This document shows, piece by piece, positions 36,187 through 48,964 of a stretch of 64,000 bases of DNA. The notes beneath the pieces were generated by a model. The model was given only the letters and a program-made list of their open reading frames with translations. It did not search any database and was not told where the DNA came from. This DNA is from Aphrophora alni (lineage: Eukaryota > Arthropoda > Insecta > Hemiptera > Aphrophoridae), in NCBI GenBank assembly GCA_963513935.1, contig OY740766.1, positions 7,471,000-7,534,999 of the forward strand, in the 5' to 3' direction. Position 1 is the first letter of the stretch. The number at the start of each line of letters is the position of its first letter. Made by a program: the position numbers and the translations under genes.

Positions 36187-37517
36187 ATTTTGTTAAATAT
36201 GATGGTGTTGTTTTCTTACTGTGACACAATTTCTTCAGTATTGCAGAGCAATTTTACTTTTGGTTAATGATTTCCAATTGAATGTGAATAATGTGTATGA
36301 AATTTTACTGGTTTGGGACATTTTATTTTATGAATTTAACAATGTTTTTAATTATGTTTTATCAGCATGAGATTTTATAGGCTGATATAACAGGATGCGA
36401 ATTTGAGATTTGTAAATATTGTTATATCTGCAGACTGTCTACATGAACAAAATGAGTTAATATATTTTAATGTTGGATGTAAAATAGAAAATAGAGATTA
36501 ATCATGAGTTGTAATCCTACAAACAAACTTGACGTCCCACATAATTTTCATAAATAAGTTGTGCAGTAAGTATTTAATCACAGTAATACATATTAGTTTC
36601 AATAAAATCTCTGAAAATAACAAATTTACTATTGAGCAACTTTTGAAAGTAACAAATTTACCAATGTGGAAATTACAATTTTATCTTTATATATCTTTTT
36701 CTCATGTACACATATTTTTTTAACAACTGATAATTGTTTTTGTTTTATTCTCTATGTAATTGTAACCATGTTTATGTATAAAGATAGTTTTTTGGTAGTA
36801 ACATTATAACTACGATTGCATGGAAAGTAACTCGAAAATTTTGACAAATGTAATGTGGAAATATAGTTTGTCTACAGTTGTTGACAAAGTGGCATTTTGT
36901 TCATTTAAATTAGTTTGCAAAACAGCTGATTTCTCAACAGTTTCACTTTGCCCACTACTTTGCACACTACTTTGCTCACTCCAAATGGCAACCGAACAAA
37001 ACAAAATTTAAGTTAAGTTTATTTGAATTGATTTATAATATACAGTAAATCTTCCGTATGTAGGTTAGATTAATTCTTACATGTAAAATAACATAAATAA
37101 ACAACAAAACAACGTTTTACAGTCGAAAAAGGAAGTACTAATTATTCATGAAGATGATTGACAGTGTAAGTACATAGAGAGTATTTTTCGTTTGCCGAGT
37201 TTTGAAGTTGGCAATCTCGTTTCCTCAACAATACACCTAAGTTATTTGTAATATTCATAAATAACCTCAGTTTTGATGTGAGAACTTCTACTCAGTGTTG
37301 ATGTGTTGTTTAGCACTACTGCTATATTTTGTGTAGTTAGTTTTAAAATATGGACAGTTCAGATTTTTAAATAATCTGAAAAATGCGGTTATTAAAGATC
37401 AAATTGTAATTGATTGTTTGTTTGAACACTATTGTATTAAATTAATGTTTTATTAAATTGTGTTACTGCTGAAGTATGTTTTTTATTTGTCACAAAATAA
37501 CAACTGTAGACAAAGTA
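36187..37517. other. AT-rich non-coding region
   Basis: Sequence between the Cys-Pro repeat gene and the mariner. A short plus-strand open frame near 36820-37011 has no known domain. No repeat or coding feature can be supported. Confidence 0.45.
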
Positions 37518-38874
37518 CAGGGTGATTATAAAAGAACTCCTTGATTTAAAGTTTTATTAGTACACTGTAAAGTTAAATAAATAGTTATTAAACCTATATA
37601 TTATTAAAGAGAATGTTCTCAAGTTTTTTTTTCATACCTAATCAAGTTCTATATGAGCATCACTTGTTGCCCTGGCCACATCTAAACGATATTCAGTTTC
37701 TTTCCAGGTATTCAGCAGCATATCAGGCGTGACGGATGCTACAGCTTCAACAATCTTCTCCCTCAGATGAGCAATGTCACGGATCTTCTCGGAATACACA
37801 ATGTTTCTTACATGTCCCCAAAGGAAAAAATCTAGTGGTGTCAGATCTGGGCTCCTTGGTGGCCATGCAAGTGGCCCACATCTATCAATCCACCTATTAG
37901 GAAAACGCAAGTTCAACGCATCACGGACACGGTTGTTGTAGTGAGGTGGCGCGCCATCTTGCTGGAAGAAAATTGGTCCCTTTTCTTATTCAATATCATC
38001 TGTGGGGAAACGTATAGTTCTAACATATCACAATAAATATTCCCATTAATTGTCTTCTCTGCGAAGATGAAAGGTCCGACCATACGATCATGCATCAATC
38101 CACACCAAACATTGACTTTGGGCGAGTCTCGCTGATGTTCTATGAATTCACGCGGTGGCTCTGACCCCCAAATCCTACAATTGTGTCGATTGACAGACCC
38201 ACTTACATGAAATGTCGCCTCATGACATTTTCCAGGAAGTTCTCATTTTCTTCAATGCTGTCCAAAATGAAGACTGCGAAACCGACTCTTTTCACTTTGT
38301 CAGTGATCTTGATTTCATGCAGAAGTTGAATTTTGTACGCACGTAATTTAAGCCTCTTTCGCACCACTTTATACACGGTAGACTTAGGTATTCCCAACTC
38401 CAAACTTCATCTTGCCAATGAGTTTTTAGGGCTACGAGTACAAGACGTACGGATTCGTTCCACGTTCTGTTCAGAGACTGAAGGCCTACCCGGTGACTTC
38501 CCTTTTAAGACACTACCTGTTTCCCGAAACTGATTATACCAATTGAGAATAGTTTTGTTAGTAGGTGCAACACCGCCATATTCACGTCTATAAAATTACG
38601 CTGAACTGTGATCACTGAACTTGATTGAATAAACCAAATCACACATTGAGCTTTTTCCTGTGGCGTAGCCATGACTGTTGAATAGTGACTGGCTGGCGCT
38701 TTTCCCCTACCACGCTCGCTCCAAGGTCATGCACAGGTGCCAACTGCGATAGAATATTAGCCAAAAAATCTTGACAATATACTGAACTCAAGTTCGAAAA
38801 CCGAAAGTTTATTGCTGGTTTCGTTTTTTAATTATGATTTTTTTAAATCAAGGAGTTCTTTTATAAACACCCTG
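37518..38874 (-). mobile_element. Mariner-type element (DUF4817 family), 1357 bp, full length
   Basis: The left TIR starts cagggtgattataaaag and continues aactccttgatttaaa (37518-37550). The right TIR (38842-38874) is its reverse complement over 33 bp with one mismatch. TA dinucleotides at 37516-37517 and 38875-38876 flank it, as expected for Tc1/mariner insertion. The inside is almost entirely a decayed minus-strand transposase. Near-identical TIRs with a broken gene point to a moderately old insertion or one mobilised in trans. Confidence 0.95.
37638..38672 (-). pseudogene. Mariner-type transposase (DUF4817 HTH + DDE), broken
   Basis: The start reads MATPQEKAQCVIWFIQSSS at 38672. The HTH part continues RETGSV...SPGRPSVSEQNVERIR and ELGIPKSTVYKVVRKRLKLR. 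The catalytic part includes FIFAEKTINGNIYCDMLELY and the C-terminal WPPRSPDLTPLDFFLWGHV. The frame ends at a stop at 37638-37640. Defects: a frame change in the N-terminal part near 38590, a stop after about residue 90, and frameshifts near 38210, 37990 and 37920. After ENVM (near 38225) a few bases seem deleted where the family has its first catalytic Asp. The third catalytic region (PDLTPLDF) is intact. No active product is possible. Confidence 0.92.
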
Positions 38875-38880
38875 TATAAT

Positions 38881-38994
38881 GTGCAATTCGTGAGCAAAGT
38901 GTCTTTTTTAAACTCGATAAAATTGACGCAAGAGGCTTGCCGAGAAACATTTTTCTCTCGTTTAAAAAAGTGCCACTTTGCTAACTAGTTGCAC
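38881..38994. repeat. Imperfect inverted repeat, 36-bp arms
   Basis: Left arm 38881-38916 (gtgcaattcgtgagcaaagt...) and right arm 38959-38994 (reverse complement gtgcaactagttagcaaagt...) match at most positions and enclose about 42 bp. The mariner inserted 6 bp to the left. This may be a small MITE or a structural element; no family is recognised. Confidence 0.75.
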
Positions 38995-40487
38995 AAATAA
39001 CTATTTCTTATAAAATAATCCACAACAAACTATATATTTTCTTCAAGTACATACAATTTTTGAATATAAAAAGTGTTTTACTTATAAGGAAAGATAATTA
39101 TTAAGACTGTGTACATGAAACAGAATTATTTGTTTGATTATTGATTTGTTTTGTATTCTACTCCAATACAAAAAATGGTAAAACCAAAAATAATAAAGTG
39201 ATTGCATTTTTTATTTTTCCTCTTTATCTGAAATAATATACATTACAATGTATATAATAATACAAATATTTATTATTGATTTCGTCCACAAAGCTTGTAA
39301 AGTACTTGTAAATTGATGTATTTTAAGGTCTAAATTGAGGAGTGCTTTGAAGGGTACTATCCTACTAAATAGTTTTGCATATGATGTAGAGATAATTACT
39401 CTCTTAATTTTACTAGCGGTGAATATGGCTTTGTCCACTTGGAAGTTGGGCTAGTTACATTTCAAACATATATAAAGTTATTCTATACACATCTCATTTA
39501 CTAAGGCAATTTTCTTTCTATAAACCAATGAACAAAATAGAGAGATCCCTATAAACAATGATAAAAGAACAAAAAAAGAGGGATGAAAGGTGACCATTCT
39601 TAGGGAGGTGAAAGTATTTTCATAAGCATGTGTATTTTATCCCACCCACATAGATTGTCAATCAGCCTGTGAGTATACTCAGCAACCATTGAATTTTTAT
39701 TTTCTACAAAATGATGGGAAGACCCAAATGTTGCATTACGCTTGATGATACCCAGGTATAAGCCCATTCAAAAAGTTCAGCAGAATTTCTGTGACGATGC
39801 ATTGGGCAGCATATAAATTATTAGGAAATTGTAGGATTCAACATGGCTGCATGTTGGTCGATAGCAATTCATGTTTCGGTAGGCTCTTAATACGCATGCT
39901 GTTGATCATTGTCTAAGAACATGTGTTGGGGACAAACACTGATTAGGCATATTCCATTTTGAAGTAGGATTTGCATTGTGGAGAGTGTTCTAAAAATGCT
40001 GGAAGCTGGTAACAACAGAGAGGAGAATCAACTTTATCTGAATTTTTTTTTTTGACAATGAAAAATCTTGCCATATCGACTTGAAAAAGAAGAAGAAAAG
40101 AACATAAAATAGCCATTGTATACTCTATTGACAGGGGAAGAGAATGAGAGATCTGATAGGAAAAGAAGAAGCTAACCCAAGACTACATAAAGAAAGGTGT
40201 AGATCCAACTAGAGTATCTAAGGATTCCAACATCCGTACTCGTTATAACTGAGCCCATGAGGGTATTTCGTCTGGAAATCTCACAGGATATACTGAACTA
40301 TAACTTTCTGAATTCTGTGGCAATGATAAGGTATGGGTTTATAAATATGACCTAGAAATTAAAGCATAATCATCACAATGAAGACTTTGTAATAATTTAC
40401 TTACTTTGAATGTAAACTGAATTTACTTTACTAATTGAATTTAAATGATTTGTTGGGCACCATTCTATGATTTAAAGCATAGACACT
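38995..40487. other. AT-rich non-coding region
   Basis: No coding frame supported. A segment at about 40140-40195 (gatctgataggaaa...taacccaagacta) resembles 32105-32145 and is probably a piece of a dispersed repeat. Confidence 0.4.
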
Positions 40488-40491
40488 TAAA

Positions 40492-43056
40492 GCCGAGCCA
40501 CTCACGGTCGGTTTTTCCGGTTTTGTTTTTTCCTGCATCTGACACGATCTTACTGCAACGACACGTGAAACTGATGTTAAAAAGTATACATTATTTACAA
40601 TAAAAACTTGGAAATTTTGTTTCACTACGGTATATACAATTATTACACTTTTTTCCTTCTAAGTAGTTAAGTTTTGTGTGGTATGTTTTGAAGCATTCCT
40701 TGTCTATGTGCAACGGAACATCGCATCGTTTGCAAATGAACATGGTTTCACTTCGGATACCTTTTGATGTGCAAACTTTGCACTTTCTATGTTTCTTGAC
40801 CTTTAGCGGGAAATGAGTCCACCTTTTTGCCTGCAGTCGTAGAGGATCTTGGCCTATGTTAGCTTCACGCCCTGGTGAAGTTCTTTGTGGAAGCTGTGAT
40901 GAAAGAAGCAACTGCTCAGCAAGATTTATTCTATATTCTGTATAATGCCTTTTCTCTTTTGGAGTCAGGAAGCTTACTTTGTTGAACACTGCAAATGAAT
41001 TGTAAGTGGCCAGGTCAAGCAAATAAAAGAAAATATTTTTATAAGCCTTTATTGAGCAGCACATGATAGGAAAACAAGCTAACCTCTGTTCCATTCTATC
41101 GACAGCGAACATTCCATTATTATAGTCAGTGATAACTTTTGGCTTCTTTACTGCTTCTTCAACCCCACGTTTTCGTTTCCGAATACGTGTTTCTACAAAT
41201 GACAGGTCAGTATGATAAGTAGATCTACACAACTACATCTTTATTCTCTTTCCACATTATTGCTAAAACACTGTTTGATGATCTATACACTGTTTCATTT
41301 TTTTCAAGATTCTTTGATTTGAAAATTTCTGGTATGTCAACTCTAGTTTTTAGGGCAGTTCCGATAGTGTGCGTGTTTTCATTCGGAAGCTCAACAAAAA
41401 GTAATGGAGAGACATACCAATTGTCAAGAAATATGTTATATCCAAGCCCAATAAAGGGCTGCAACAAATCTAGTACTACTGACTCGCTTACAAGAAATTC
41501 CGCACAAACTTTATCTTCACCAATGTAAATATTGAACACAGAACAATAACCAATATTTTACATCACACACTTTGTATATTTTTACACCGAATCTGGCCCT
41601 TTTTTTAGGGTTGAATTGTATGTATGATAAGCGAGATCTCATTTTCATTAGGCTCTCGTCCAGAGAAATATTTTCTTCTGGCCGGTAGGTATTCAAAAAT
41701 TTACTTTCAAAATATCTTATTATTGGCCTCATTTTAATCAGCTTGTCATTTTTGTTACATTCTAGTGTCTCATCAGAAAAGTGTAAAAATCTAGAAATAT
41801 CCAAAAATCTATCCCGAGGCATTGTGTTAGAATAAATTGGCGTCTCTACTATTTTTCTTTTGGACCAATTCATTTTTGTCTGGTTTTTTGACTTGACTCA
41901 TTGTACAGGGATATAGGACTTCATTCATCTTTTGTAAGACAAGTCCATTTTTCATCACTTTTTAGGGTTTTCCTGCTAGCACTATTTATCTGTTTAGCAG
42001 CGTAATCATTGGTTTCCTGAACGATCATATTGAAGAATTCATCTCCACAAAACAGTGAAAATACATCTTCCTAAGTATAATTAGTACCTAGGCGTTCGGA
42101 TAAATTAGCATCAAGCCCTGGTGTGCCAGTGAATGGAATTTTTTTTTGTAGTATTAGGAACTTCTTGCCAATTGAAAACGGATTTTCTTTCTTTTTTATT
42201 ACATTGTTTGATACTTTTTCTTTGTGCACTAACTTTAGTTTTTTTACATTGTTTTTGTTCCCGTTTTACAGAAGGCTAATGTAAATCAACATCAGGCAAT
42301 AAATCATTATCACTAGAGACAACTTCAGGTTCGGGGTTGTTAGAATACAAATGTCCCCCTTCAATCAAATTATGGCCTACAATACAGCTATATGCCTATA
42401 ACATTATTGCCAGTAGGCCTACTACGATTATAATTTGACGGCCCCGGCTTAAGTTCTATGATGTCAGAGAATGGAACAGGATGTAAATTATAAAAAGAGA
42501 AACTGTTATTATTACCTGATTGGTGTTCTGGTGAGGGTATATTATATCTGGATCGAAATCTAAGGTTTGGTCACCATCATCTTGGTCTGAATTTCAACCA
42601 CTTGTAGCTCGTCGAAAGTTCTGCACAACACTGGATTACACACGAGCAGACGGGGACAAACAAGAACTAACTCATTCCCATCCAAAAACGAAGGATCAGT
42701 ATCACTATCACTTTCTAATAATAACCTATCAAGTTCTGATTAATATAAGTTGTCACCCATCACGCCAACAAAACATAACAGATCGGCACACTCACTCACA
42801 AAACAGCGGCAAACTGACAGTATAATAAAAAGTAGGTATTCACAAACAATATGTTGGATTTTTCTTGAAACACATTGTTAGGAATCCGCGCACAATCTAT
42901 TGGAGATAATTAAAAATACAAAACGCACAGTCTAGCAGAGTTATCATGAATCACAACTGTTAGTGGTAAACGCAGAATAATTGAACGTGACATAGACATC
43001 TATCGGAGTTTGGTCCACCTAAGGTGAGAATGTGAACGTCTTTCGCCTGCAATGGG
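40492..43056 (-). mobile_element. piggyBac-type element, ~2.57 kb (boundaries tentative)
   Basis: A piggyBac transposase remnant lies between TTAA words at 40488-40491 and 43057-43060. The distance of 2565 bp suits a full piggyBac. The right end, reverse complemented, reads CCCATTGCAGGCGAAAGACG after TTAA, like a piggyBac terminus that starts CCC. The left end (agccgagccactcacgg) does not match it, so the left boundary is uncertain. Confidence 0.55.
40591..42760 (-). pseudogene. piggyBac-like transposase, broken
   Basis: Starts MGDNLY at 42760 and continues with an acidic N-terminus (LLLESDSDTDPSF). A probable intron lies about 42515-42370. Then come TPGLDANL, DEFFNMIVQETNDYAAKQ, PRDRFLDISRFLHFSDE, ISLDESLMKM (first Asp), YNIFLDNWYVSPLLF (second Asp) and YNNGMFAVDRMEQRL (third Asp). 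The tail is a cysteine-rich zinc domain (CKVCTSK, CKRCDVPLH, CFKTYH) and ends at 40591. Stops occur in the 42110-41880 part and frameshifts near 41530 and 41230. The three main open pieces are 41873-41517, 41539-41225 and 41232-40591. All three catalytic Asp codons survive but no continuous frame does. Confidence 0.93.
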
Positions 43057-43429
43057 TTAAGGTTTTATTTTGTCTATAAAATTGAAATTGTTTAATCACT
43101 TCTAAGAACACAATACAAAAAGTTTATTAAATATTACCACAACTTGTGGCTTGCTGACTTTCTCAAAAAAAGTAATATTCGTAATCTAATATTTGTAATG
43201 AATTTATTAAATTACAATGTTTTTGAGAATAAGTCTTCTCTCACCATTAATATTCCATTGTATCACACTATTGAAGTTTAAATTTTTGACCATATTTTAT
43301 GATTAAGATATAAAAAAAATAATAGATTGGTTAACAATTAACTTAAAAGGGTTTGGACCTGTATTATACTTTCCACCTGCCTAGCTTGCAAGACCATCAG
43401 TTGGTTTTAATTTTAGATGTTTCAGGGTT

Positions 43430-44335
43430 AAGCTCCATAGCAACCTCAACAACTGGAAATTGAAGGCTTGGAAGACATCTGTGGTAATTTTGGGAGGGGT
43501 TTCAATTTCGAAGAACCCCTTCCAACCATATTTTCGTTTTGTATAGACTTGGTAACAGCCAGTGGTGTGCTGGGCTTGCCCTGACTATTTTTATTCTGAA
43601 CTCAAATGACGAAGATTTAATAAGAACAGATACTGACTGTGATGTTTGCTTAAGTAACTGTCTAGTTATCTAAGGGAGTTTGTGGTTCTTAAGTAGTGAA
43701 GGCACTGATTTAGCTTTCAATACAATGGGTTATTTTGATTTAGTAAGGTCAACTTTAGAAGAAGACGGTAAGTTAACCACTTTGGACTACTATTAATTGT
43801 TTTATTTGTTTGCCAAAGATACGAACCATCTCACCCAATCTCTTACATGATGAACATGGATGTTGGTGTCACATTTGCGCACAATTTTCGTATGGTAGGA
43901 GGTAGAGGTAGAGCAGTTTTTGCCTGTATACTTCCCTAGCTTCTGTACAGGAAAGGTTTTCTTTAGCCATAATTTTTGATATTGCCTTTTCAATCTTATA
44001 TTTTGGGTACTTTGATGAACGTGCGGGATTGTCTTTGTCACAATTTGGACACTTTGCATCACTATTACACCTTCACTTTTGTGGCCTTTCATACATTGTT
44101 CACAAATTTCCTCTTTTAAGGCAAGTGCTGCTAACATGTCCAAGTCCTTGGCATCGAAAATAACGGTTTGGATTTGTAATGTATGGTCTAACAGTTAAAC
44201 TGTAGAATCTAGCAAACACTCGCTCCAGAAGATTTGGAGTAGCAAAAGATAAGAAAATTGAACCGGTTGGTTTTCTCTCACCATTCTCGGTTTGATAAAT
44301 ACGATCAACATTATTCACTTGTTGTTTGGCTAGCT
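43430..44335 (-). pseudogene. Non-LTR retrotransposon ORF1 (gag-like) fragment, jockey type
   Basis: The minus strand reads RIYQTENGERKPTGSIFLSF, VRPYITNPNRYF, then a zinc knuckle RCQGLGHVSSTC and a second one, CEQCMKGH. After frame changes come NPARSSKYPKYKIEKAISKI and a Ser/Pro/Lys-rich tail reaching about 43430. The phrase VRPYIPNP-RCFxCQxxGH is characteristic of ORF1 of jockey-clade LINEs. No ORF2 follows downstream, so the copy is a fragment. Multiple frameshifts. Confidence 0.8.
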
Positions 44336-47300
44336 CTTTTAATATTTGTTAATGACATATTAGATGACAGACAGACTTAATTTCAAAATCACTTTTTTCT
44401 ATGATAGGGGGAAATCAAACTGGTTATTTCCAAGAAAAACTCGGGTTTGATTTCATAAATCACATAACTTTGTCCATACTATGTAAATGTGAAAAATTAA
44501 AGCAATGAAACAAGCGCTTGCAATCAGCTTCAATGTGAATTGTCTAACCTGGTAACCAGTGAGCTTGCCATGCTACCATCCCAGCTCCAATAGGCTCCCT
44601 ACCCGAGACATGGCTCCTCATGATGTTTAGCTGATTATCTAGATGAATATTCTGCCGAAAGAAGCTTTATTCCACGGAAAATGAATATATGATTGTGTTG
44701 AATACATGACACTCTCTGTGGTTGGGGAAAATTCACGTGGAGCATGAAGGTCACTTATTCTGCAGAAAAAATTCAGGTTGGTACTTTTTTATCAAATCTT
44801 GTACGTATATTAAAGTTCATGTATTTTATATTAAAAATTCTTTATTCTAAAAAAAATCAAATTATATCCAGGAAATTAAGAAATCAAACTAATAAAAAGT
44901 AACAATTTTATTTAAAACTTATATAAGAGTTTATTTTAACATTTTCATAACTATAAAAAAATAAACACCAATGTAAATATAGTTTTGACATTTACACATT
45001 TTAATAACTTAATTGTCAGTTTATGTAATAGGTATTGTAATTTTGACTGATCTTCACAATATTTCATGACCTCAGGAAATTGGAAAATTGATTTTCGACT
45101 ACTGTCTGTCGTGTCATGTGATACATTGCATGATGGGGCTGGGAAATACCATAAACTTTTTTCTTGTTAGTGATATTATATAAATTTGACAATGTCATCT
45201 TAGCATTTTTACTTACATTCATTTATAATTTATATGTTTAATATTTTTATTATAATTTTAAAACATAAAAAAGAAATGTTTAAACATTTTGTTCAACACT
45301 TATACGTTTAGTTACTAACTCCAATAATTGTGGTGTATTTGTAAAGAAAAAAGAAATCTTACTTATGACATATTTTTCAGAAAATTGTTCATCTATTAAA
45401 TATTAAAATATCATTACAAAAACGTTTATAGTTATAATACAATTATATTTTAAAATTTGAGGAATTTTTCATACAGTCTTATTCTAACACAGAATTGGTA
45501 CATAGTTATTAAGTTGCTACATTTTACGATAAGATTAAATAAACAAAATCTCACCATTGTTAAATCCCCTCCACAATCACTAATTTAATTAAGTTAATAC
45601 AAATATTTATAACTAAAATTGTGAATTTTTAGGAAGATATTTCTTATAACTAGTCACTTATGAATCAACAACTTAAATGCTCCATTTATTATAAAATACA
45701 TTTAATAAATACCATTCCTAGTTATAATAACAGCACAGTTATAAGTTAAGAGGACTCCACTGCAGACTGTCTAAGGGAATAAATCCGGTTGCCGGTTAAT
45801 ATAATAAACCTCTATTTCAGAATTTTAACATATTGGCTGCCACAATGTGTAAGGAAAACAATAACGTGTATGCCATGAGATTCGCTGGTGCCTCTCATTA
45901 GCATGATACATAGACCTACAATACATCATATGTTGCATGAATTAATTGCTCGTTCATCAAAATGTAAAATAATTAAACAATGGAGTTACCAATTTGCAGC
46001 ATTCTGAAATAGTGTAAACATCTGAAGCATATAAGTAGGAGTACTCAGTTGACATACTGTGTTTCATACTTTTTTTTTTATTATAAGTTATTTCAGTTTT
46101 ATATTTTCATATTGTTATTTTAGTTCAACGTACTGTAATTAGATTTGTTTATGGTTTTTTATGACAATAAAATAACTTTGGAAGTTTGAAGTTAGAGTCA
46201 CATTCAATATTACTTATAAAATCTGATGAATCAGTAGAAGTCAATTTAAGCCATTATGTTGCTATCACCTCGAATGATATCGTCCATTTTTGACAATCAC
46301 GCAAGAGTGAGATTGGTTCTAGTCCAATGTCTTAATGGTCATATGCCATAATTCAGCAAGTTTATATTTAATTTTAAGTAGATAACTTTCCGTATAACAT
46401 TATAAATACTCAACCTAGTCGTAGTTCGAAGAAATTGTGACTTTCAACACTCACTGTTATTTAATTTCAGTTATCATTGGTGGCCTGGGAATTAATACTC
46501 ATAAAATATGAATGATCTAATTATAATGTTTATATGAGGTGAGCTGGTGCAAACATGGCACTTGGTATAGTTTAATTATGTTGTTAGCCTAAATATTATG
46601 ATAACTTGAGAGGCGCCAGCGCAACCAACATGTTAATAATAATAATAAATGAAGTATTAAAACTTAGAGAAATTTGTGTTATACCAAAATTGTTAATTTT
46701 AAACTTACATGTAATAAATTTTACATTACTTATAAGAAAAGTAATTAGCATAGTCTACACTAAATTTATAACTATTGCTAATACAGACAGTTTGGTTTGC
46801 CCGAGTTCAAAGTGCTCATATCATAAGCATAGGTATATTAACAGTCAAAGTCTAATAATCAGGCAACAAACAATTTGGCATATCGATAATCTTCAGAAAT
46901 GTAGTTGTGAGTTATGATACGCTGTCCAGATTTTAGAACCCTATCTGATAACTGAAAATTATTTTTTATAATTGTAAATATTTATAACAGTACAGCACTT
47001 TTAATAGTGCGCTCATATCATTAACAACAAAATCAGGTAACTGATATGTATTTTGTTTCTTGTTTAGAGGGGAGGAGGGAGTGTAAAGAGAAGTATACAG
47101 TTTCATTCCATAGTGCAAAAAATATATTGAACATATTATTTATAACAATTGTAAAATAGGGGTTACTTACTGATTTTTTAAAATTCAGATTTTAAGTCAA
47201 AATACTTTTTTTAATATCTGCTTGACACAAAGCAGACATACCTCTCGCATAGGAGTAAGAGAAAGAGACATACCAGTATGCAACATCTAATATTAAACTA

Positions 47301-47500
47301 TACGACAACTGAGTATTAACAACGGTAAGTTGTAATATCATACAAATGTATAACAATAGTCATTATAGCGATAAATAAAATAAAAAATAGTTTTTTCATC
47401 ATCTTTTTATTATGCTCAAAAACAATACATTTCAAAATTTTGTTGTTTCATTAATACAATAAATTAACAAATATATTTTTTTAATTAAAAAAAGACAAGT
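44336..47500. other. AT-rich non-coding region
   Basis: About 3.2 kb with no supported gene. A 103-codon plus-strand frame at 46606-46917 has no recognisable domain and AT-driven composition, so it is not called. No inverted or tandem repeat was noticed. Confidence 0.45.
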
Positions 47501-47502
47501 TA

Positions 47503-48046
47503 CAGTAGACGCCCTTTAGTTCGGCTTTGGATGGTCCGGCCGGTCCTAGGAGGGTGAGTCATATCCGTCACGTCGCCGGGGGCGAATGACCTTCGACAGG
47601 ATTTATCTTGAATGTTTAGTTGCCGGCCGTAGAAGTACAGTAAACTATTTAAGCCATGAAGAGGGAAGGGCAGCACTGGAACGTAATAATAAATAATAAA
47701 CTCAAATAAATTTCTGGTTTGTTTTTACAGTACGTAATGTGTTTTTCTGTTCAGTTTTATTCTTAGTACGGTATCGGTATTTACTTTTTAATATGTGTTG
47801 CAAAAACATATCTGTGAGTGGCACACCATGACAGTTCAACCAAGAGACGTCAAAATCTCCTCTTTGGTAAGTACATAATGTTGTAAAAATGTTTAAACAA
47901 CGTCTTTTGTTGATTCTTAAGCATAGGTAATGTTTTTATTTAATAGGGATATTTTAAATTTTGATAGTACATCCGGATAGTCCGGCCATTTTGAAGTCCG
48001 GCCGGTGTTCCGGTCCCGAGGTGGCCGAACTAGAGGGAGTCTACTG
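47503..48046. mobile_element. Tigger/pogo-type MITE, 544 bp
   Basis: The left end reads CAGTAGACGCCCTTTAGTTC and then GGC. The right end, reverse complemented, reads CAGTAGACTCCCTCTAGTTC and then GGC, so the TIRs match at 21 of 23. TA lies on both sides (47501-47502 and 48047-48048). Subterminal GC-rich words with CCGGCCGG are typical of insect pogo/Tigger ends. There is no transposase remnant inside, so it is a non-autonomous copy. Confidence 0.9.
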
Positions 48047-48048
48047 TA

Positions 48049-48960
48049 GTTAAAAATTCGTGTAGTTTTACCATCTAAAACAATTTTTACAAAATGTGTG
48101 ACTAGTTATAATAATTTTTATCAAAATGACGCACATTTACGAAGGCTCAAGTTTAGGCATTAAGAATAGGAACTATTTTCTTCAATTATTTATAAAGAAA
48201 CATCAATTCGTTTAAAAAATGTAGATTTTAAGGTTTTTATTTATTGTAAACAATAATAAAATATATTCTAGAGCTCAAAACGAATATTTTTGCATGGATT
48301 TCATTAGATCTTCAAATATTAAAAAAAGAAGGAAAAAAATACATTCGGAAGATTTCTTGCATTATGGAATTAAACTTTACACCTATCTAAACACCCCCTT
48401 CCCTAAACAAGGATAAAAAGAAATTGGATATCCTAGACTTTAAAATTATAATTTTACTCCACAGTACATATTTTATGTTTATGATATTTTTAAAGGATAT
48501 TAAACAAAAATTTGTATTGGGGTGTAGATTTTTGTTAAAAATATTTCATCCTATTTTTTAAATGTAATAAATAGTCATTGATATTACCTATAACATTGTC
48601 TTTAATCACAAAATATCTGTTTCACTTTGATAAAGCCTTACACTTTAGAGTAATTTGTACATTACAAGTCATCTAATAAAATTAACGCTGTTAAAGTCCC
48701 AAGCATGCCAGGTATTTAAACTAACTATATAACTTTGCTTCCATTCAATTAAGAATATTTATCTTATTTCAATGTTGTTTTTTTAAATTATCTGGATGGA
48801 ACTTAATTTACACATTCAACAAATATTATTGATATGGGACAAATTCTTTCTAATAAATTGATTGAATATATAATTTTAATCACGTTTATCAGTAGCTCTA
48901 TTTTTTAATGCATGTGCAGTACAGCTGTATTGAAGTACAGTAGTAATGGAGAAGGAGATT
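48049..48960. other. AT-rich non-coding region
   Basis: No gene, repeat or structural element recognised. Confidence 0.4.
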
Positions 48961-48964
48961 GTAT

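Noticed and set aside
46606..46917. 103-codon plus-strand open frame
   Set aside because: Rich in Ile/Leu/Asn from AT composition, with no motif or gene structure around it.
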